64,000 nt of DNA from Limanda limanda (Eukaryota; Chordata; Actinopteri; Pleuronectiformes; Pleuronectidae): the NCBI RefSeq assembly GCF_963576545.1, contig NC_083645.1:2313501-2377500 (forward strand). Direction: 5' to 3'. The notes beneath the pieces are model-generated. The model ran no database searches. It saw nothing but the letters and a program-made list of their open reading frames with translations, and was not told the DNA's origin. How positions within the stretch are numbered: position 1 is the first letter of the stretch; every line of letters begins with the position of its first letter. Below are positions 46,081 to 57,965 of the stretch, one piece after another. A program made the translations under genes and the position numbers.

Positions 46081-49000
46081 CCAGCTAAATCCCCCACTGG
46101 GCTACAGTGAAGAGATTGCGATGCCATTTTGGCATCCAGTACATGGCATGCATGAGAAAACATAATCACAGGTTTTGTTTCATGTAGTTCTCTAATGTGG
46201 AAGCATAAGTTACATTCAGCTGGGTAAGGTCATAAATACAAGGACTCGGGCAAGGTTCAGATCACAGGCCTTTGCAAATGTCTGTTCAACATGATGTGAA
46301 TAATATGCAGAGTCTTTATATCCTGTTTTCGTGTGTACATGGTTTTCATTTTGAACATGCTCTGTTTTTGTGCATCTGGCACCTACATTTTCTTAACTTT
46401 AATTTGTTTTAACACTGATGGTTAATGTTCGGCAACTCTAACTCATTGAGTTGGCAGCGAGTTTGTTTTTCTCACTGCTTCCTCCAACATACCATTCAAA
46501 CCTACATCACACTTTCACAGTACAAGTCTGTAGCATCCATCTGTGGCACTCAGCACAGATGGTGAAAGGTGACGATTTGGACATTTTGAATCGTGCAGAA
46601 ACTCTTGTATCATCTCCCGATCCAGACGGGAAAAAAGAGAACATTTGCTGGTAATCTCTTATCATAGTGCGACACCAGCGGGAGGGCATTCTTCAGTTCA
46701 CATAACCGCCGTGTGCATCTAGAGCACAACCTTCTCTCAATAACAAGCATTCAATCCATTCAAAGGAAGCCTCAGTATGAACATTCTATGGCTCACATGC
46801 TTGCAGTTCCATGGAGCTGCATGGTAATTGCTCCAGTTATGTGCAATTAGTTGAGTGTATCTTTGAATCACACTCCAATACCTGTTCATTATCACTTTCC
46901 CCCAGGACAGCCATTTCTACACAACGATAAATTAGGAACAGCAACGTATTCTGACACTGTTACACCTCACTGGTGGCTGCCTAACCCTGTGAGAATTCTT
47001 TGTGAAAATAATATCACATTTGGTATTGGCATAAAAAGGTGAAATACGTTATTGATCATTTGCAGGTATGTCCCCTTTCTCCCTTCCCATCTTTCTCTTT
47101 CATCCCCGTGATTTCAGGTTGAGGGAGAGCTCCAATATTTAAAGCATGTTAACCTATTAAATGATTGATTACCGCATTTAAGTGTGTTTCATTTTTAATC
47201 ACCGCTCCAATGATGTATTTAATGGGCCCCGAGTTGATGAAGATGCCTGTTAAATAAGGTGGGAGTTTAGAAGGAGGGAGGGTTAGGTCCATAAGTGGCA
47301 CTTCCCCCCCTTCTACTCTTAACGTTTCAGATTTATGTTTTCCGTGAAAAAGATTGAGTTTCTTGATGAATATTTTTGTATTATTCTATATCCAGCCTTT
47401 GTCGTGCTTTACAGAACTCCAAGAAAAGGTTCCTTATGGAGGAGTCATCATTCAAACTGCCATTTAACCTATTGACAAGTCTATTTTTTACCATTCCATT
47501 CATGAAAATAAAGAAATGCATCTGCACAAAATTTATTTTTATGTACTTTTGATTCATTTGACTACAGATCCTAACAAATACATAATAATATTGGGAGACC
47601 AATCCAAAGTGTCAGTGTAGTGTAACAACAATTTCGATTAGCATTCGATTCATTGGTATCATTTATTCACATTGCTGTGTCTTCACCGTTTGAAGGTTGA
47701 AGTCAATTGAATGTGACCATTACATAGACTTTCAGGGCTGCGACTCACCAAAATGATCATGAGCCGAGGCACTGCACCTGACTCTGTCCTCCTCGCACGC
47801 CCACACACACACACACACTCACACACGCACTGTGTGGACACACATACACACAGTCCTTGGTGGATAAAGGGGAGAGGATAGCCTAATGGTGCATTGCAGG
47901 TGTGGTTTCAACAATCCATTTGTCAGGAGAGGCATTCAATTAGTGCTGGTAGCCACTGGGCCTACATGACCGTCTGCACGCGTAAGTGTGTGAACAGGTG
48001 TGTGTTGTGTCATGGACATTTGGTGAACACAATACTCACTGGTCTTTATGGTATATTGTTTCTGTACATAAGCAGAGGGCTCAGCAGGGTACTTCATGTC
48101 ACACTTAAAATGAAAACTTTTCAGTGAAATTCTCATATGTTGAGAAAATGACACCTCAGTGAGTATGGCCATCAGCTACCATTATGTAAATATATACATT
48201 TTTGGTTAATATAACGTCTCATATTTTGTTAAAGTAGACCAAACATTATTGGCAAACTTTGATAGATTTTGTTAATGTCGTGATGCAAAAGGCAATTCCA
48301 CCAACTAGAAGTGGATGATGTATGAAGAAACTCATATTCTTTGTCTGGAGGCTAATATTGAAAAGAGGATATTGATATTTTTTTGTTTCATATCCCCTTA
48401 GAACACAGGTAGTTTCTATCTCATCTAAAACATCCAGATCATAATTCTAGAGCATGAGTCATCTCTAAGTGTCTACGTTGTAAAATGCAAACCATGAAAC
48501 TGCATCTACATTTACCTTGATTACCATTTCTGAACAGTTTCTTTACAAGTGCATTGAGAGTGTGAATGCGTGTATCAGTGGGTTAAAGCCAAAGAAGCTT
48601 TTTTTTGTTGTTGTTTGTTTGTATTTTTAATAGTGGACACAAAAGCAGTAAAGTCAAGGTACAGAAATGTCGGTTCAATAAACCTGCCTGTTATGCTTTA
48701 AATCAGACCCAGTTTTTCTTTTCAGTAAATAATTTAAGAATTCTATGAAATATTTGAACCTTTCTTCAACTATCTGCATACGTTTCTCATGCGCATTTTC
48801 AATATGAACATACACACAGGGGGAGGAAAACAAACCAGTGCATCTCTGTTTTCTCCTCTAATAACGAGTGAAAGGCTCTCAATGTCTCCCTCTCTCTGTG
48901 TTTCCATCTCAGCAACGTGCTCTTATTCTCTGCATCATCCTTCCATGTCCGGCTCAGTAAACAACTTTTATTGGCAAGGGTCTTTTCACCATAAATAACC

Positions 49001-49731
49001 TTCCCAGAAGCACTTGAAATTGAAATACAGTAGTAGATTTAGAAAACACACACACACACACACACCAAACTTCAGGGCCCGTCTTTTTGGCAGAAAATAA
49101 ACTGAGCGAGCAGGGAGGAGGAGGGATAGAGGGAAAGTCTGCTGTGTCTGTCCCTGTCCGATTCAGCTGAGAAGATTTTAATGAGCATTGGGTGAAGGCC
49201 TCCTTAACAAGAGGAGGGGGTGAGACAATGAGTAAGGAAGGAAGAAGGAAGGTAGGCCCGGAGGAAAGAAGGAAGGAGAACACTGTGGAGGCTTTAAAAA
49301 GTTAGGAAGTATTTTAATTGAAGATGAGAGAGATTGGTCAAGCAGAGATGGCACAATGGGGAGGAGGAGAGAGCATCAGGAGATGGAGACAGTTTCTGAC
49401 TTTTCTCATCCACGTAGACAGAATACATTTAAGTACACTAAACTAAAGACACTCGAAAAATAAGTGTATTGTATATAAGGGATGTAACAACTCTATTAGC
49501 GAGAGCATTTATTTTAAGTTAATTTAATCTAACAGATGCAGTGGCTGCTCTAAACCTTCCTGTTTGAAATGGACAGATTGCTTGCTCTGTGTAATTGCTC
49601 CGGAGCTACTTTAGAATGGTTCTTTGTCATTTGTGAGTCCTCCTCAGTTCTAGAGTTCTACAATATACACTCACTTTTTTATTGTTCGTGGACTGGAAGT
49701 TGTGTGTTCATCCTACCTGGTTTATCCGCAA
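46081..49731. other. No gene seen
   Basis: About 3.6 kb of AT-rich sequence with a CA-rich run near 47803-47850, an (AC)n run at 49045-49065 and a GGAA-rich stretch at 49215-49290. The segment 47140-47290 has a compact TGATTGATTACC/AATCACCGC motif cluster (see findings). Confidence 0.5.
49045..49065. repeat. (AC)n microsatellite
   Basis: About ten AC units. Confidence 0.9.
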
Positions 49732-49735
49732 TTAA

Positions 49736-50222
49736 AGGTCCCATATTGTGTAAAATATATTTGCTGGGCTTTTACTATCTGGAATAACTTCAATAGGGTC
49801 AGTAATGACCCTCAAAGTATGAAAACAGTCTCTCTGCTAAAACTTCAACAAACTTGAGGACTGTGTAACTTACCTTTCAGAAACATCCTGTTGTAACCGA
49901 CTGTATATATGTGGCTGGTCTTCTACAGATGTATCCAAACATAATATGACTCTCAGCTGTGTTTACAGCCAGAGGTCATCAAATGCACCAGAATGAGACC
50001 CGTGATAGGGCTGGTCACGTCCCACTCAAATTGCAGCCAGCCATTCAGAGGAGAGGCTCAAGAAGCAGGAGAAAACAGCCTGTTCTGTCTGCAGCTCCAG
50101 AGAGAGGCAGAAGAAAGGATGGAAATACACATTGCAGCAGTTTTTACGACTTTAGTGATATATCATCTTAGGGGTGCCAATAACTCAAATTAAATCCCAG
50201 AAAGGTGTCAAATATGGGGCCT
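49736..50222. mobile_element. TTAA-flanked MITE
   Basis: A 487-bp element. The left end is AGGTCCCATATTGTG (49736); the right end read in reverse is AGGCCCCATATTTG (from 50222). TTAA lies on both sides (49732-49735, 50223-50226). It carries no transposase; small frames at 49959-50193 have no domain. I recognise the 'TTAAAGGTCCCATATT' start from other fish sequences. The AGG terminus and TTAA target agree with the elements at 19542 and 54870. Confidence 0.8.
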
Positions 50223-52183
50223 TTAAGACTTTATAGTTGACGTTCATAAAATAAAACAGAATTTGCTTTATTAATGGTGATGTTTGTGGTTTATATATGA
50301 GCTTTAATGGTTTATTGAACTGCTTTTATCGTTTTTACAGCTGTTCCAGAGGTCTAATAAACAATTATAACAATCTTCAGAAACAAGTTCACAACCTTTA
50401 AAAATAAAGCTCTCTAATTCTCTTCAAAATGAAGCACTGTAGCAACAGAACGAACGTGCAATTACTCTGAAGACAAATTGCCAAACATCAAGTGATTCCA
50501 CGAATGTTGTGTCAGTTTCGATATGGTAAAATAAAAATGATCAAATAACAATGCCGATTTTCAAAAAATGGATTCACCTAGTTACTGACAACGGCTGTAT
50601 TTTATACATAGAAGAAGACATGTTCAACTCGCAGACTCAAGGCACATAGCCTCAGCCCCACTGACCGCTATACCTTATTTATGACTCTTAACTAACCAGA
50701 ATGAAGAACATATAGACATGTGTGGTTATTCTCGTATATTTTGCATGTGATTAAATAGAAGTAAAAAAAAGCTCAGGCACCTCTCAAATCAACAGTTACA
50801 GATTCATCAACACTTCTTAACAGCAGTTTCTCATAGATAATTGCTACTATGTCACTCACTTGAAAAAAATGTTTGTGCCAATGCTGACATGCATAACAGT
50901 TACACATGGTGTCAACACCACTCCGGGGTTTTTGAGCCCCTTCAACAGAAACTTTTGAAAAATGCTTCCTTTTTAGTTTGCAAAATCTATTTGGGGAAAA
51001 AACTATGCATGAATACTTCCTGATTGGGTCAAATCTATCAACTTCCAGAGCTGCACGATGTTTCCAAAACTCACTAACAGTTCCACATAGCCATCAGTCC
51101 AAGAAATCACTGCTTTTACTTTTCACCGTTGCTGTTTTCCGCAACTGAGCAACCAACCTCAAACAGACAATCTACTTCCTGTTAACACCAGCAGGCACAT
51201 GCCCAGTGTAAATATATGATAATTTGATATGCATTTATAATATTTTGAAGTGTTATAAAAGAACTATATATTTACTAACTTCATTCAGGAGTGAATGAAA
51301 CTCGTGTACCACAGAAGTCACGTTGATATATTTTCTACTTTGCATTCCCTGTATTTACCTCCTCTCCTCCGCACTCCTCAGGAACTTTTGAAAGTTTGTT
51401 TCCTGCAAAAAAAATGTATGCTTGTTCTGAATAAGTACAGCTGTGTGCCATTCCAATGATTTCCGCCTGCTCATCACCCGAGCGCCCCGTGCTGCCACCA
51501 CCTGTGATCACCATCTATTCAGAGATGAGCCGCGCTGTCCCGCCCCTTCGCCGGCTCTCGCCTTTTCACTGACATGTCCTGTTTTCCTCCCCTTCCTCCC
51601 TCTCCTCCCCTTTCCTCCCCATCCGGCGTTCAGATGTACAGCCAGTGTATACGTAACTCACGTCTTGCGGATGACTAGGCTCGCAGCAATCCTGACTCCA
51701 CATTGTGCTGAATGAATAGGGAAATATAGGGCAGTGGAGGAGCTGGAGCATTCATCCAGGGGCTTTCATCCTGTCACAGTGAGCACACGTGCAGCGAGAT
51801 GACTTTATCTTCTGCAAAAAGTGCACAACGCTGATCAACTTTAGATGAATAACCCTCGGTGGATGTGGTTGGGTAAAGGAAGGAACAAAAAGGCAGAGGG
51901 TGGAAATTCAACATGTCGGTAGCTGGCAAAGCATTGAGAAGGCATGTCTAGAGGAAATTGGTGTTGGAGCTGCTACGCCTGCGATTTCTCATCCTTATCA
52001 TTCCTTTGTTTTCTGCCCTTGTGAACACACACATACACAGAGCAGAGGTAAACACGACAGAGTCATACAGAAGGAAAATGAATGTTTTCATGATAAAAAA
52101 ATAAGTTTCCACAGTCCACAAGTAGTTCAAGATAAGGCCACAGCTCTATTGGAGCAGAGAGACCACTGTGCTTTCAATATAAC

Positions 52184-52184
<1 letters not shown>

Positions 52185-52231
<47 letters not shown>
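52185..52231. repeat. (AC)n microsatellite
   Basis: About 23 uninterrupted AC units. Confidence 0.95.
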
Positions 52232-52233
<2 letters not shown>

Positions 52234-52859
52234 CATGAACTCACACACAAGAACTTAGTGACCCCTCAACCTTAATCATACCGCCAAATCCCAAAAGACA
52301 CACACCAGTGCGGTCAATCCCCGTTTTAACAAACTTATACAGCCTCAGGGGCCTCAAACCCAATTAGCAAGGAATGTGGGTTACATATGGTGTAATGGTG
52401 GTAGTGTGTCACTGTCAGTTGTGTTAGTGCTTGACAAACACACCAACCGACCAACAGACCGTCAGTTTGAGAAAATATTCCACACCACAGAGAAGAAATG
52501 AGGAGGTGGGTCTGGCAGTCAAACACTGTTGTTTTTTATTCTCCAGCTTTCATGTATTTTTCCTGTATTTTCATCAGACGTATCTCCATAGGGAATCAGT
52601 AGTGTTTGCACTTGACCAATCCAGTGTAAACATTATTCCATGATTGTAGGAAAGCTTTGGGTTTGGGCTTTTAATCAGACAATGCAAGACTCACATTACG
52701 CGATTTTCTAATATTTTACACACCAAGCAATTCATCTCTGAAAATAAATATATTTTTACAAAATACTGTTAGTTCTCTTATACAAATTTGTATATGTTCA
52801 TTATATGTATTTATGACTTTTATGTACTCTTATGATGTGTGTGGGTTGTGTGTTTGTTG

Positions 52860-52905
52860 TGACTACTGTTTGCAAACCTAATTGCCACGTGGGGACAATA
52901 AAATC
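52860..52905 (+). repeat. Possible LINE 3' tail
   Basis: CTAATTGCCACGTGGGGACA followed by ATAAAATC matches the 'AATTGCC..GGGGACAATAAA' end common to fish LINEs. No coding remnant upstream. Confidence 0.4.
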
Positions 52906-53076
52906 AAACCCCTTATTTCTAGATACCACATCTACTTCCTTAACATTTGGTGAAATATTGAACTTGTTGCTTAGGTTAATTTACTGCTGGAGTTTCCAGC
53001 TAGTTTGCAAATTAAGATTTTACATACACACCACATGATCAGATTATGAATCATTAACACTGATTTAAGGGTGGCT

Positions 53077-53520
53077 TGTCACGGGGCTCTCTTAAAAAAT
53101 CCTCAAAAAGATGTGAAACACAGGTGTAGTCGGAAAATTATGGTGGTTTCAATTTATTTACAACTGGCCTCACAAAGTGTGCTTGGACATATTTACAAGA
53201 AAGTAAAAAACAAATTCAAATAATTTAAAAACACAAGAAGAGTTGGGGTAAAAATAAATATGGGTGTTTACAAAAAACACCAATCACCGTTCTTCCCTAA
53301 CGCCCACATCAGCTCTGACGTTACCTCCTCTGTAACCAGACCCAGACTCAGACCCCCGGCAAGGGCTTGAAGCTGCCATTTTATACATTAGGCCCCTCCC
53401 ACTTGGCTTAATTACCAAATTCTACTATTGGAAAACAATAACTTATTTATATTTAACAAATAGCTGAACTTTAAATAAATCAAATGAATTTAGCTTTAAC
53501 TGTAAAGGTTACAACTCTAA
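53077..53520 (-). mobile_element. Possible LTR remnant
   Basis: It begins TGTCACGGGG, the same six-base terminus as the chromovirus LTR. Read on the minus strand it offers a TATA box (ATGTATAAAATGG, about 53388-53376) and, about 230 bases downstream, AATAAATTG (about 53156-53148), the order of an LTR. The far end near GTTACA at about 53510 is unclear and no direct flanking repeat was found, so this may be eroded or spurious. Confidence 0.35.
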
Positions 53521-54865
53521 CTAATTAACATTAAAAAAACACACAGCAGGAAACTATTTTAATGGTGAGGAAGTTATGCCCATGTTCAATCCCTCAAACT
53601 TCCTGTACCGACAGCGAGAGAAACGCAGCATTCCCAAACCGCTGGTAAGTCGCTGTGTGGGTATGTGCATGTTTGCGTAACCAAATGCGGAGCTGACGAG
53701 CGTGCACCCTCGGTTGCATAGTGGCTAAACAGAGTAAATGACAAAACTAGGATGAACTAGCCACTGAAAAAGGAAGTGTCAGAATGATTGTCGGCGTGTG
53801 TGTGTGGGTGTGTATCAGTGTGTGGGTGGACCGTCGGCTTCAGTGACAGAGCTGCCCTGTCAAAGGGCGTTATGTAAAATGATTGAATTGATCTTCACTG
53901 GATACAACAACTTACATACTTGGACTTTCACTTCTACTGGAGTTTTGCCATTTGGTGGTAGAAGTACTTCTACCTAAGGATCTGAGCGCTTCTTCCACTG
54001 CTGCTCATTACCATCAACTCAAGTTCACAAAGCCACCTCGCAGACAAAATGTAAACCAGGAGAGGACAGGGAGAGCGAGCCGACTGTTTTCTTCTCTTTC
54101 CCTCTCCCTGTGAAAGACTCGGCTGAGAAGTATGAGGCTCAGCGGCTAGTCAGAAAGCGTAAAGCAGCAGAGGGGAAGGCACGCAACAAAAGAAGAGGCA
54201 GAGTTGAAATGACAACCCCTGAGGATGTGCCTCAGCTCGCTCTTCCGTGGAGAATAGCAGGGATTGAGTGTTGTAGTCGAGGTTTAGAGACTCGGCTGGG
54301 GGCTGCGAGGGGTATGTCAGGCTCCTGTGCCGCACTAGGTAATTTCTGTGATGGTCTGAATTAGAAATAATTTGACCAAAAAAATCTCTTTGAAGTTGCC
54401 TGTGGCGTAATGAGATGGGCTGCAGTTCACCTCATCGTTCGTCCGTTCGTTCTGAGCAGACATTACAGTGTTAACCTCATGCATTTGATGGATATTATAT
54501 GTAAGCACTGGTTCAAAGGCACTCCAGTAAGAGATGAACTTGCAACGGCCAAATGTTGGAATAGCAGAGCAGCAGAAGTCCCATTCAGTAAAAACATTCA
54601 TTCAATTCCACTGCTAGGCAGTGTGTCAAGTCGTTAAATGAAAAGTCCATTGAAAATCAAGAGTTTCATAAACTTTGCTGATTCTACTAGTTTTTCTGCA
54701 TTCAGTTCAAATAAGCATAAGAATATATTTCTATTCTCCAGCCATTCAAAAAAAAGTAAGTTTCCCTGAGGCTATAAAGTCATTGTATTGATAAAAACAG
54801 AACTTGACAAAGCAAAGATCAAATAGATGTAGTGAATAAATGATGGCAAACGTGAAGCATGTGAC
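53521..54865. other. No supported gene; weak exon-like segment
   Basis: Somewhat richer in CpG than average. A 23-codon frame at 53576-53644 runs into a strong splice-donor consensus, and a Lys/Arg-rich frame lies at 54110-54364 (see findings). Neither has a recognisable domain. Otherwise nothing seen. Confidence 0.35.
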
Positions 54866-54869
54866 TTAA

Positions 54870-55406
54870 AGGTGCATATTATGAAAATTCCACTTTAGCA
54901 GTTCTTGTACAAGTTAATTTGGGTATCTGGCATGTCTACCGACCCCAAAACTCTGAAAAAAACAACTCCCGTGATTTTTTATGGTTCCTTTAAGTCAGAA
55001 ACTTCATGCTTGAGTGACTGTGAATGCGCTTCCGTATCCCTCTCTTACATGGCCTTGCCATGGCCGGCAAAAGCGACGGTCATCGCATCAGCAGATCCGC
55101 CACTACCTCCTCACATATGCAACGTTGACTCAACAGTGTGGAAGGATGCTGCTGCAGCGCCAGCTCCAGCTCCCACTGCTGGGTGGCTGGGGCTGGTGGA
55201 GGAGGGAGGGGGAGCAGGCTCATTAGCTTTTAAAGGAACAGGCACTCAAAACAGGTCAATCTGAGGAGGGGTGTTTTAGACAGGGTAAAAAGGCTGCTGT
55301 TTTAAATGATCCTTGTGGTATTTTGACAAAAATATGTTTCAGACATTTCATTAAGACCCCAAGGAACCATATCAACTTGTGGTAAAATGGGCATAATAAT
55401 ACCCCT
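54870..55406. mobile_element. TTAA-flanked MITE
   Basis: A 537-bp element. The left end is AGGTGCATATTATG (54870); the right end read in reverse from 55406 is AGGGGTATTATTATG. The inverted match is imperfect and needs small gaps. TTAA is present on both sides (54866-54869, 55407-55410). The interior is GC-richer in its middle part (55020-55230) with no transposase. I recognise the 'TTAAAGGTGCATATTATG' start from other fish genomes. Confidence 0.75.
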
Positions 55407-55410
55407 TTAA

Positions 55411-56734
55411 ATGTCACAAGAGCCTCCACTGAAGAGATCAAAACATCAGATCTCTATGAAGATATGAAAAGAGTGAAACCTTCTTCACGTTAATAAATGA
55501 ATACCACATTTCCCTAATGTTTTCCAAATGGTTTTCCCACTATCCAGTGTTTTTTTTATTTTTTACTATGTCATTGTCTGCAATGGTTATTACTTCAAAC
55601 ATTCACATCTCTACAGAGAGTGCTAAGCAAATGCTAACCAAAGTACAAGCTATCTCACAGTGAACAAGAACCCTTCCTCCCCTACCATTCTGTCGATGCT
55701 TCATGTAAAGTTTTGTCGTCCATGGAGGGTTTACCTTCCTTGGTGCTGGATGCAGGCTTGCAGTTGATGTTAACTGATTTGGCTTCCAGGCTATCAGATA
55801 TGGCACACTGTTCAGCTTTTAGATAGATTTTGTGTTTGAGCAGGTGTCTCTGGCTAAATGTGCTGGCAAGGGCAGGTTCGCACTTCATATTAAAGTACTG
55901 CAAACAGCATTGGCTCCGTCACCTTTTAAAAAAGTGTAACCACACTTTCAGCTCTCCAATGCCTCCAGTTACTGACATCATAGCCTGATGCACACAGTCC
56001 AAGAAACATAGCATCGCCTGCTATCCCGATATTCTAGCGCACAAGAAAAAATGCATAGGCCCCTTGCTAATAGGCTCTATATAGATTGTGCTTGCTACTA
56101 CCGACTGACTTAACAAGAGCCCAGCTCGGTACCTCACCCTAATAAATTGATCATGCTTAACTTGACCTGACTATCTTTCCTTTCGAAACATACAGTCTGT
56201 TGCTGGTTCAACCTGTTCAGTACAAAACAAGCCTTCATAAGCACCGTCTATGAGACAACAGCATAATTTTAGACCTAGCTGTATTTGCAACAGAGTCATC
56301 ATATCACGATAATTTCTGAGGCTCGCACAGTCTTTTAATAAGCTTTTAATGAGGAGGTAATGTAGTGTGGATCACAGCTGAGCTGACACTGAGCTCCGTC
56401 ACCAGTGAGGAGCTTCACTGATAAAAGCCACTAATTCTGTCAGCAACAGATGATTCATTAAATTATGTTACTGATCATATACTGAACATCTCTAATAGAC
56501 ACCTTCAGGCTTGAAAGTTGCCACTGAAACATTTGCAGCTTGGTCCTACACAGACGATTTAGCTGCAGTCAGCTTGGAGTGACGGCAGTTAAAATAAATT
56601 CTAATGAAGACACAGAGTCGAGGCAAAGATAGAACATGTGAAATCATCAATACTCTCTCAGCTTGAATGCTTTTCTGAACTCTGCTTGTACCTCAGTATT
56701 CGATTGGCAAACAACGGATTGTCGGTTGTAGTGT
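55411..56734. other. No gene seen
   Basis: AT-rich, non-repetitive by eye. Nothing coding. Confidence 0.5.
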
Positions 56735-56742
56735 GTTTTAAG

Positions 56743-57481
56743 TAGTGCTGGGCAACGATTAAAAGTTTTAATCGCGATTAATCGCATTTGTATACGCAAA
56801 ATCCAATAATGAATTAAAAAGTAGTGTATAGCGCAATTTTATTTTCAATGTTCTGCCATATGAACGAAAGTGCCATAATATTTTTTGTGCAAACACTTTT
56901 AACATTAGCATTTAATACAGTAGCAGTTAAATAAAATATTCAGTGTAAATCTCAACTTAACAATTTTATCAAAGCAAATACAAAATTAAAGGTCAATGCC
57001 ACTGCCAGGGCATTAATGTTATCCTCTTCGTTTTAAAAAATGTATACTCCTCCCTGCGTCTAAGGTAGTCTGCCGAAGCCTCGCTCCGCTCGCTGTTTCG
57101 TTGAGTGATTTGCTGATATCAACTGTGTGTTTTGCATTTAGGTGATATTTTAGACTGGAAGTACTCCAGTGATAAGAAAATTCACCTTGGCAGTGGCTAC
57201 AAATTACTTTGGTTCTGTCGACTCCGCCGTCTGGAAGAACTTTAAAATGAAAATGGCCATGTAAAACCTTCGTACCCTTATCCATGGTTGTTTATCCGCC
57301 AATTATTTTCTTTTTTCCTGTTCCGCAGCAGTCAGCAACAGACTTTCACAAAATAAAAGCCTGACTTTCACAATAAAACAATAAATAATCAAACCTGAGT
57401 TAATGCGAGATAAAATAATTAATCGAGTTAACTCATCATTTGAGTTAACTCGATTAAAACAAGTTAACTTGTCCAGCCCAA
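56743..57481 (-). mobile_element. hAT deletion derivative with 8-bp TSD
   Basis: A 739-bp element beginning TAGTGCTGGGCAACG and ending CTTGTCCAGCCCAA; read in reverse, the end TTGGGCTGGACAAG matches the start as an imperfect inverted repeat. The octamer GTTTTAAG flanks it on both sides exactly (56735-56742, 57482-57489), the 8-bp duplication typical of hAT transposons. Near the ends are strong palindromes (56768-56781 and 57419-57457). The only coding content is one BED-finger exon on the minus strand. The catalytic and dimerisation exons are missing, so it needs a transposase in trans. Confidence 0.88.
57019..57285 (-). CDS. hAT-derived BED zinc-finger ORF (truncated)
   Basis: An 88-codon frame from ATG 57285 with a BED-type zinc finger: C29-x2-C32-x15-H48-x4-H53 within 'KVICSHCQGEFSYHWSTSSL' and 'KYHLNAKH'. 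This is the N-terminal DNA-binding exon of ZBED-like hAT transposases. Basic residues close the frame (LKRRG). The RNase H-like catalytic and hATC regions that should follow are absent within the element. It may be a complete short protein that binds the hAT ends, or merely the surviving first exon. No expression evidence is possible here. The zinc ligands are all intact, so it has not decayed much. Confidence 0.75.
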   Translation of the reverse strand: MDKGTKVLHGHFHFKVLPDGGVDRTKVICSHCQGEFSYHWSTSSLKYHLNAKHTVDISKSLNETASGARLRQTTLDAGRSIHFLKRRG

Positions 57482-57489
57482 GTTTTAAG

Positions 57490-57837
57490 TAATCCAAGAC
57501 GTAAGCTTTATTCAAACTCGCTGTATCAAAGATATATGAGATGATGAGATATGTTCATTTGGTGGAACAGCAGACTTTCATGTAGGAATCTTGCACCAGA
57601 AATTGTTTTTTATATTTTTTATAAATTGCCTTTATGGTAAGTAGTAAAGCGCCACCTAATCATAACATTAGTTGAAATATCTTTTGATCAAAAACTGCAT
57701 TTTATTTACATTCATAAGTAAATAAGCTTCTTCAAATCATATGTAATTTGACAAACATAATGCTAGACCAACATACAGAGATTAAGAAAGATTTAATCTC
57801 AACCTAACACCCATTTGTATGTCCTTTCGACTGATGG
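57490..57837. other. No gene seen
   Basis: AT-rich spacer between the hAT element and the tRNA-headed repeat. Confidence 0.45.
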
Positions 57838-57965
57838 GAGAAGAGTACATGGAGAAAACCAACACAAACATGGGGAGAACATGGAAACTCCCTCCCAACT
57901 GAACTGGGATCCGAACCGAGAACCTCCTTGCTGGGAGACGATAGTGCACTGCATACCGGGGGTTA
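57838..57965 (-). repeat. tRNA-headed fish repeat fragment
   Basis: The plus strand reads GGAGAAAACCAACACAAACA, GGGGAGAACATGGAAACTCC, then GGGATCCGAACCGAGAACCT, CCTTGCTGGGAGACGATAGT and GCACTGCAT. In reverse this is the familiar fish repeat 'GTGCA..TAGCACT.TTGCCTC..AGCAAG.AGGTTC..GTTCGAATCC', with a B-box-like GGTTCGGATCC. It is a decayed inverted fragment. Confidence 0.6.

Larger units (their letters stand above)
50227..53076. other. No gene seen
   Basis: About 2.8 kb of AT-rich DNA with an (AC)n microsatellite and a pyrimidine/CpG-rich patch at 51470-51620. A possible LINE tail lies at 52860-52905. Nothing coding is supported. Confidence 0.5.

Noticed and set aside
53077..53848. 772-bp LTR ending at GTGACA (53843-53848)
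   Set aside because: Flanks TGGCT and GAGCT do not match well enough for a target duplication; only a shorter, low-confidence remnant is listed.
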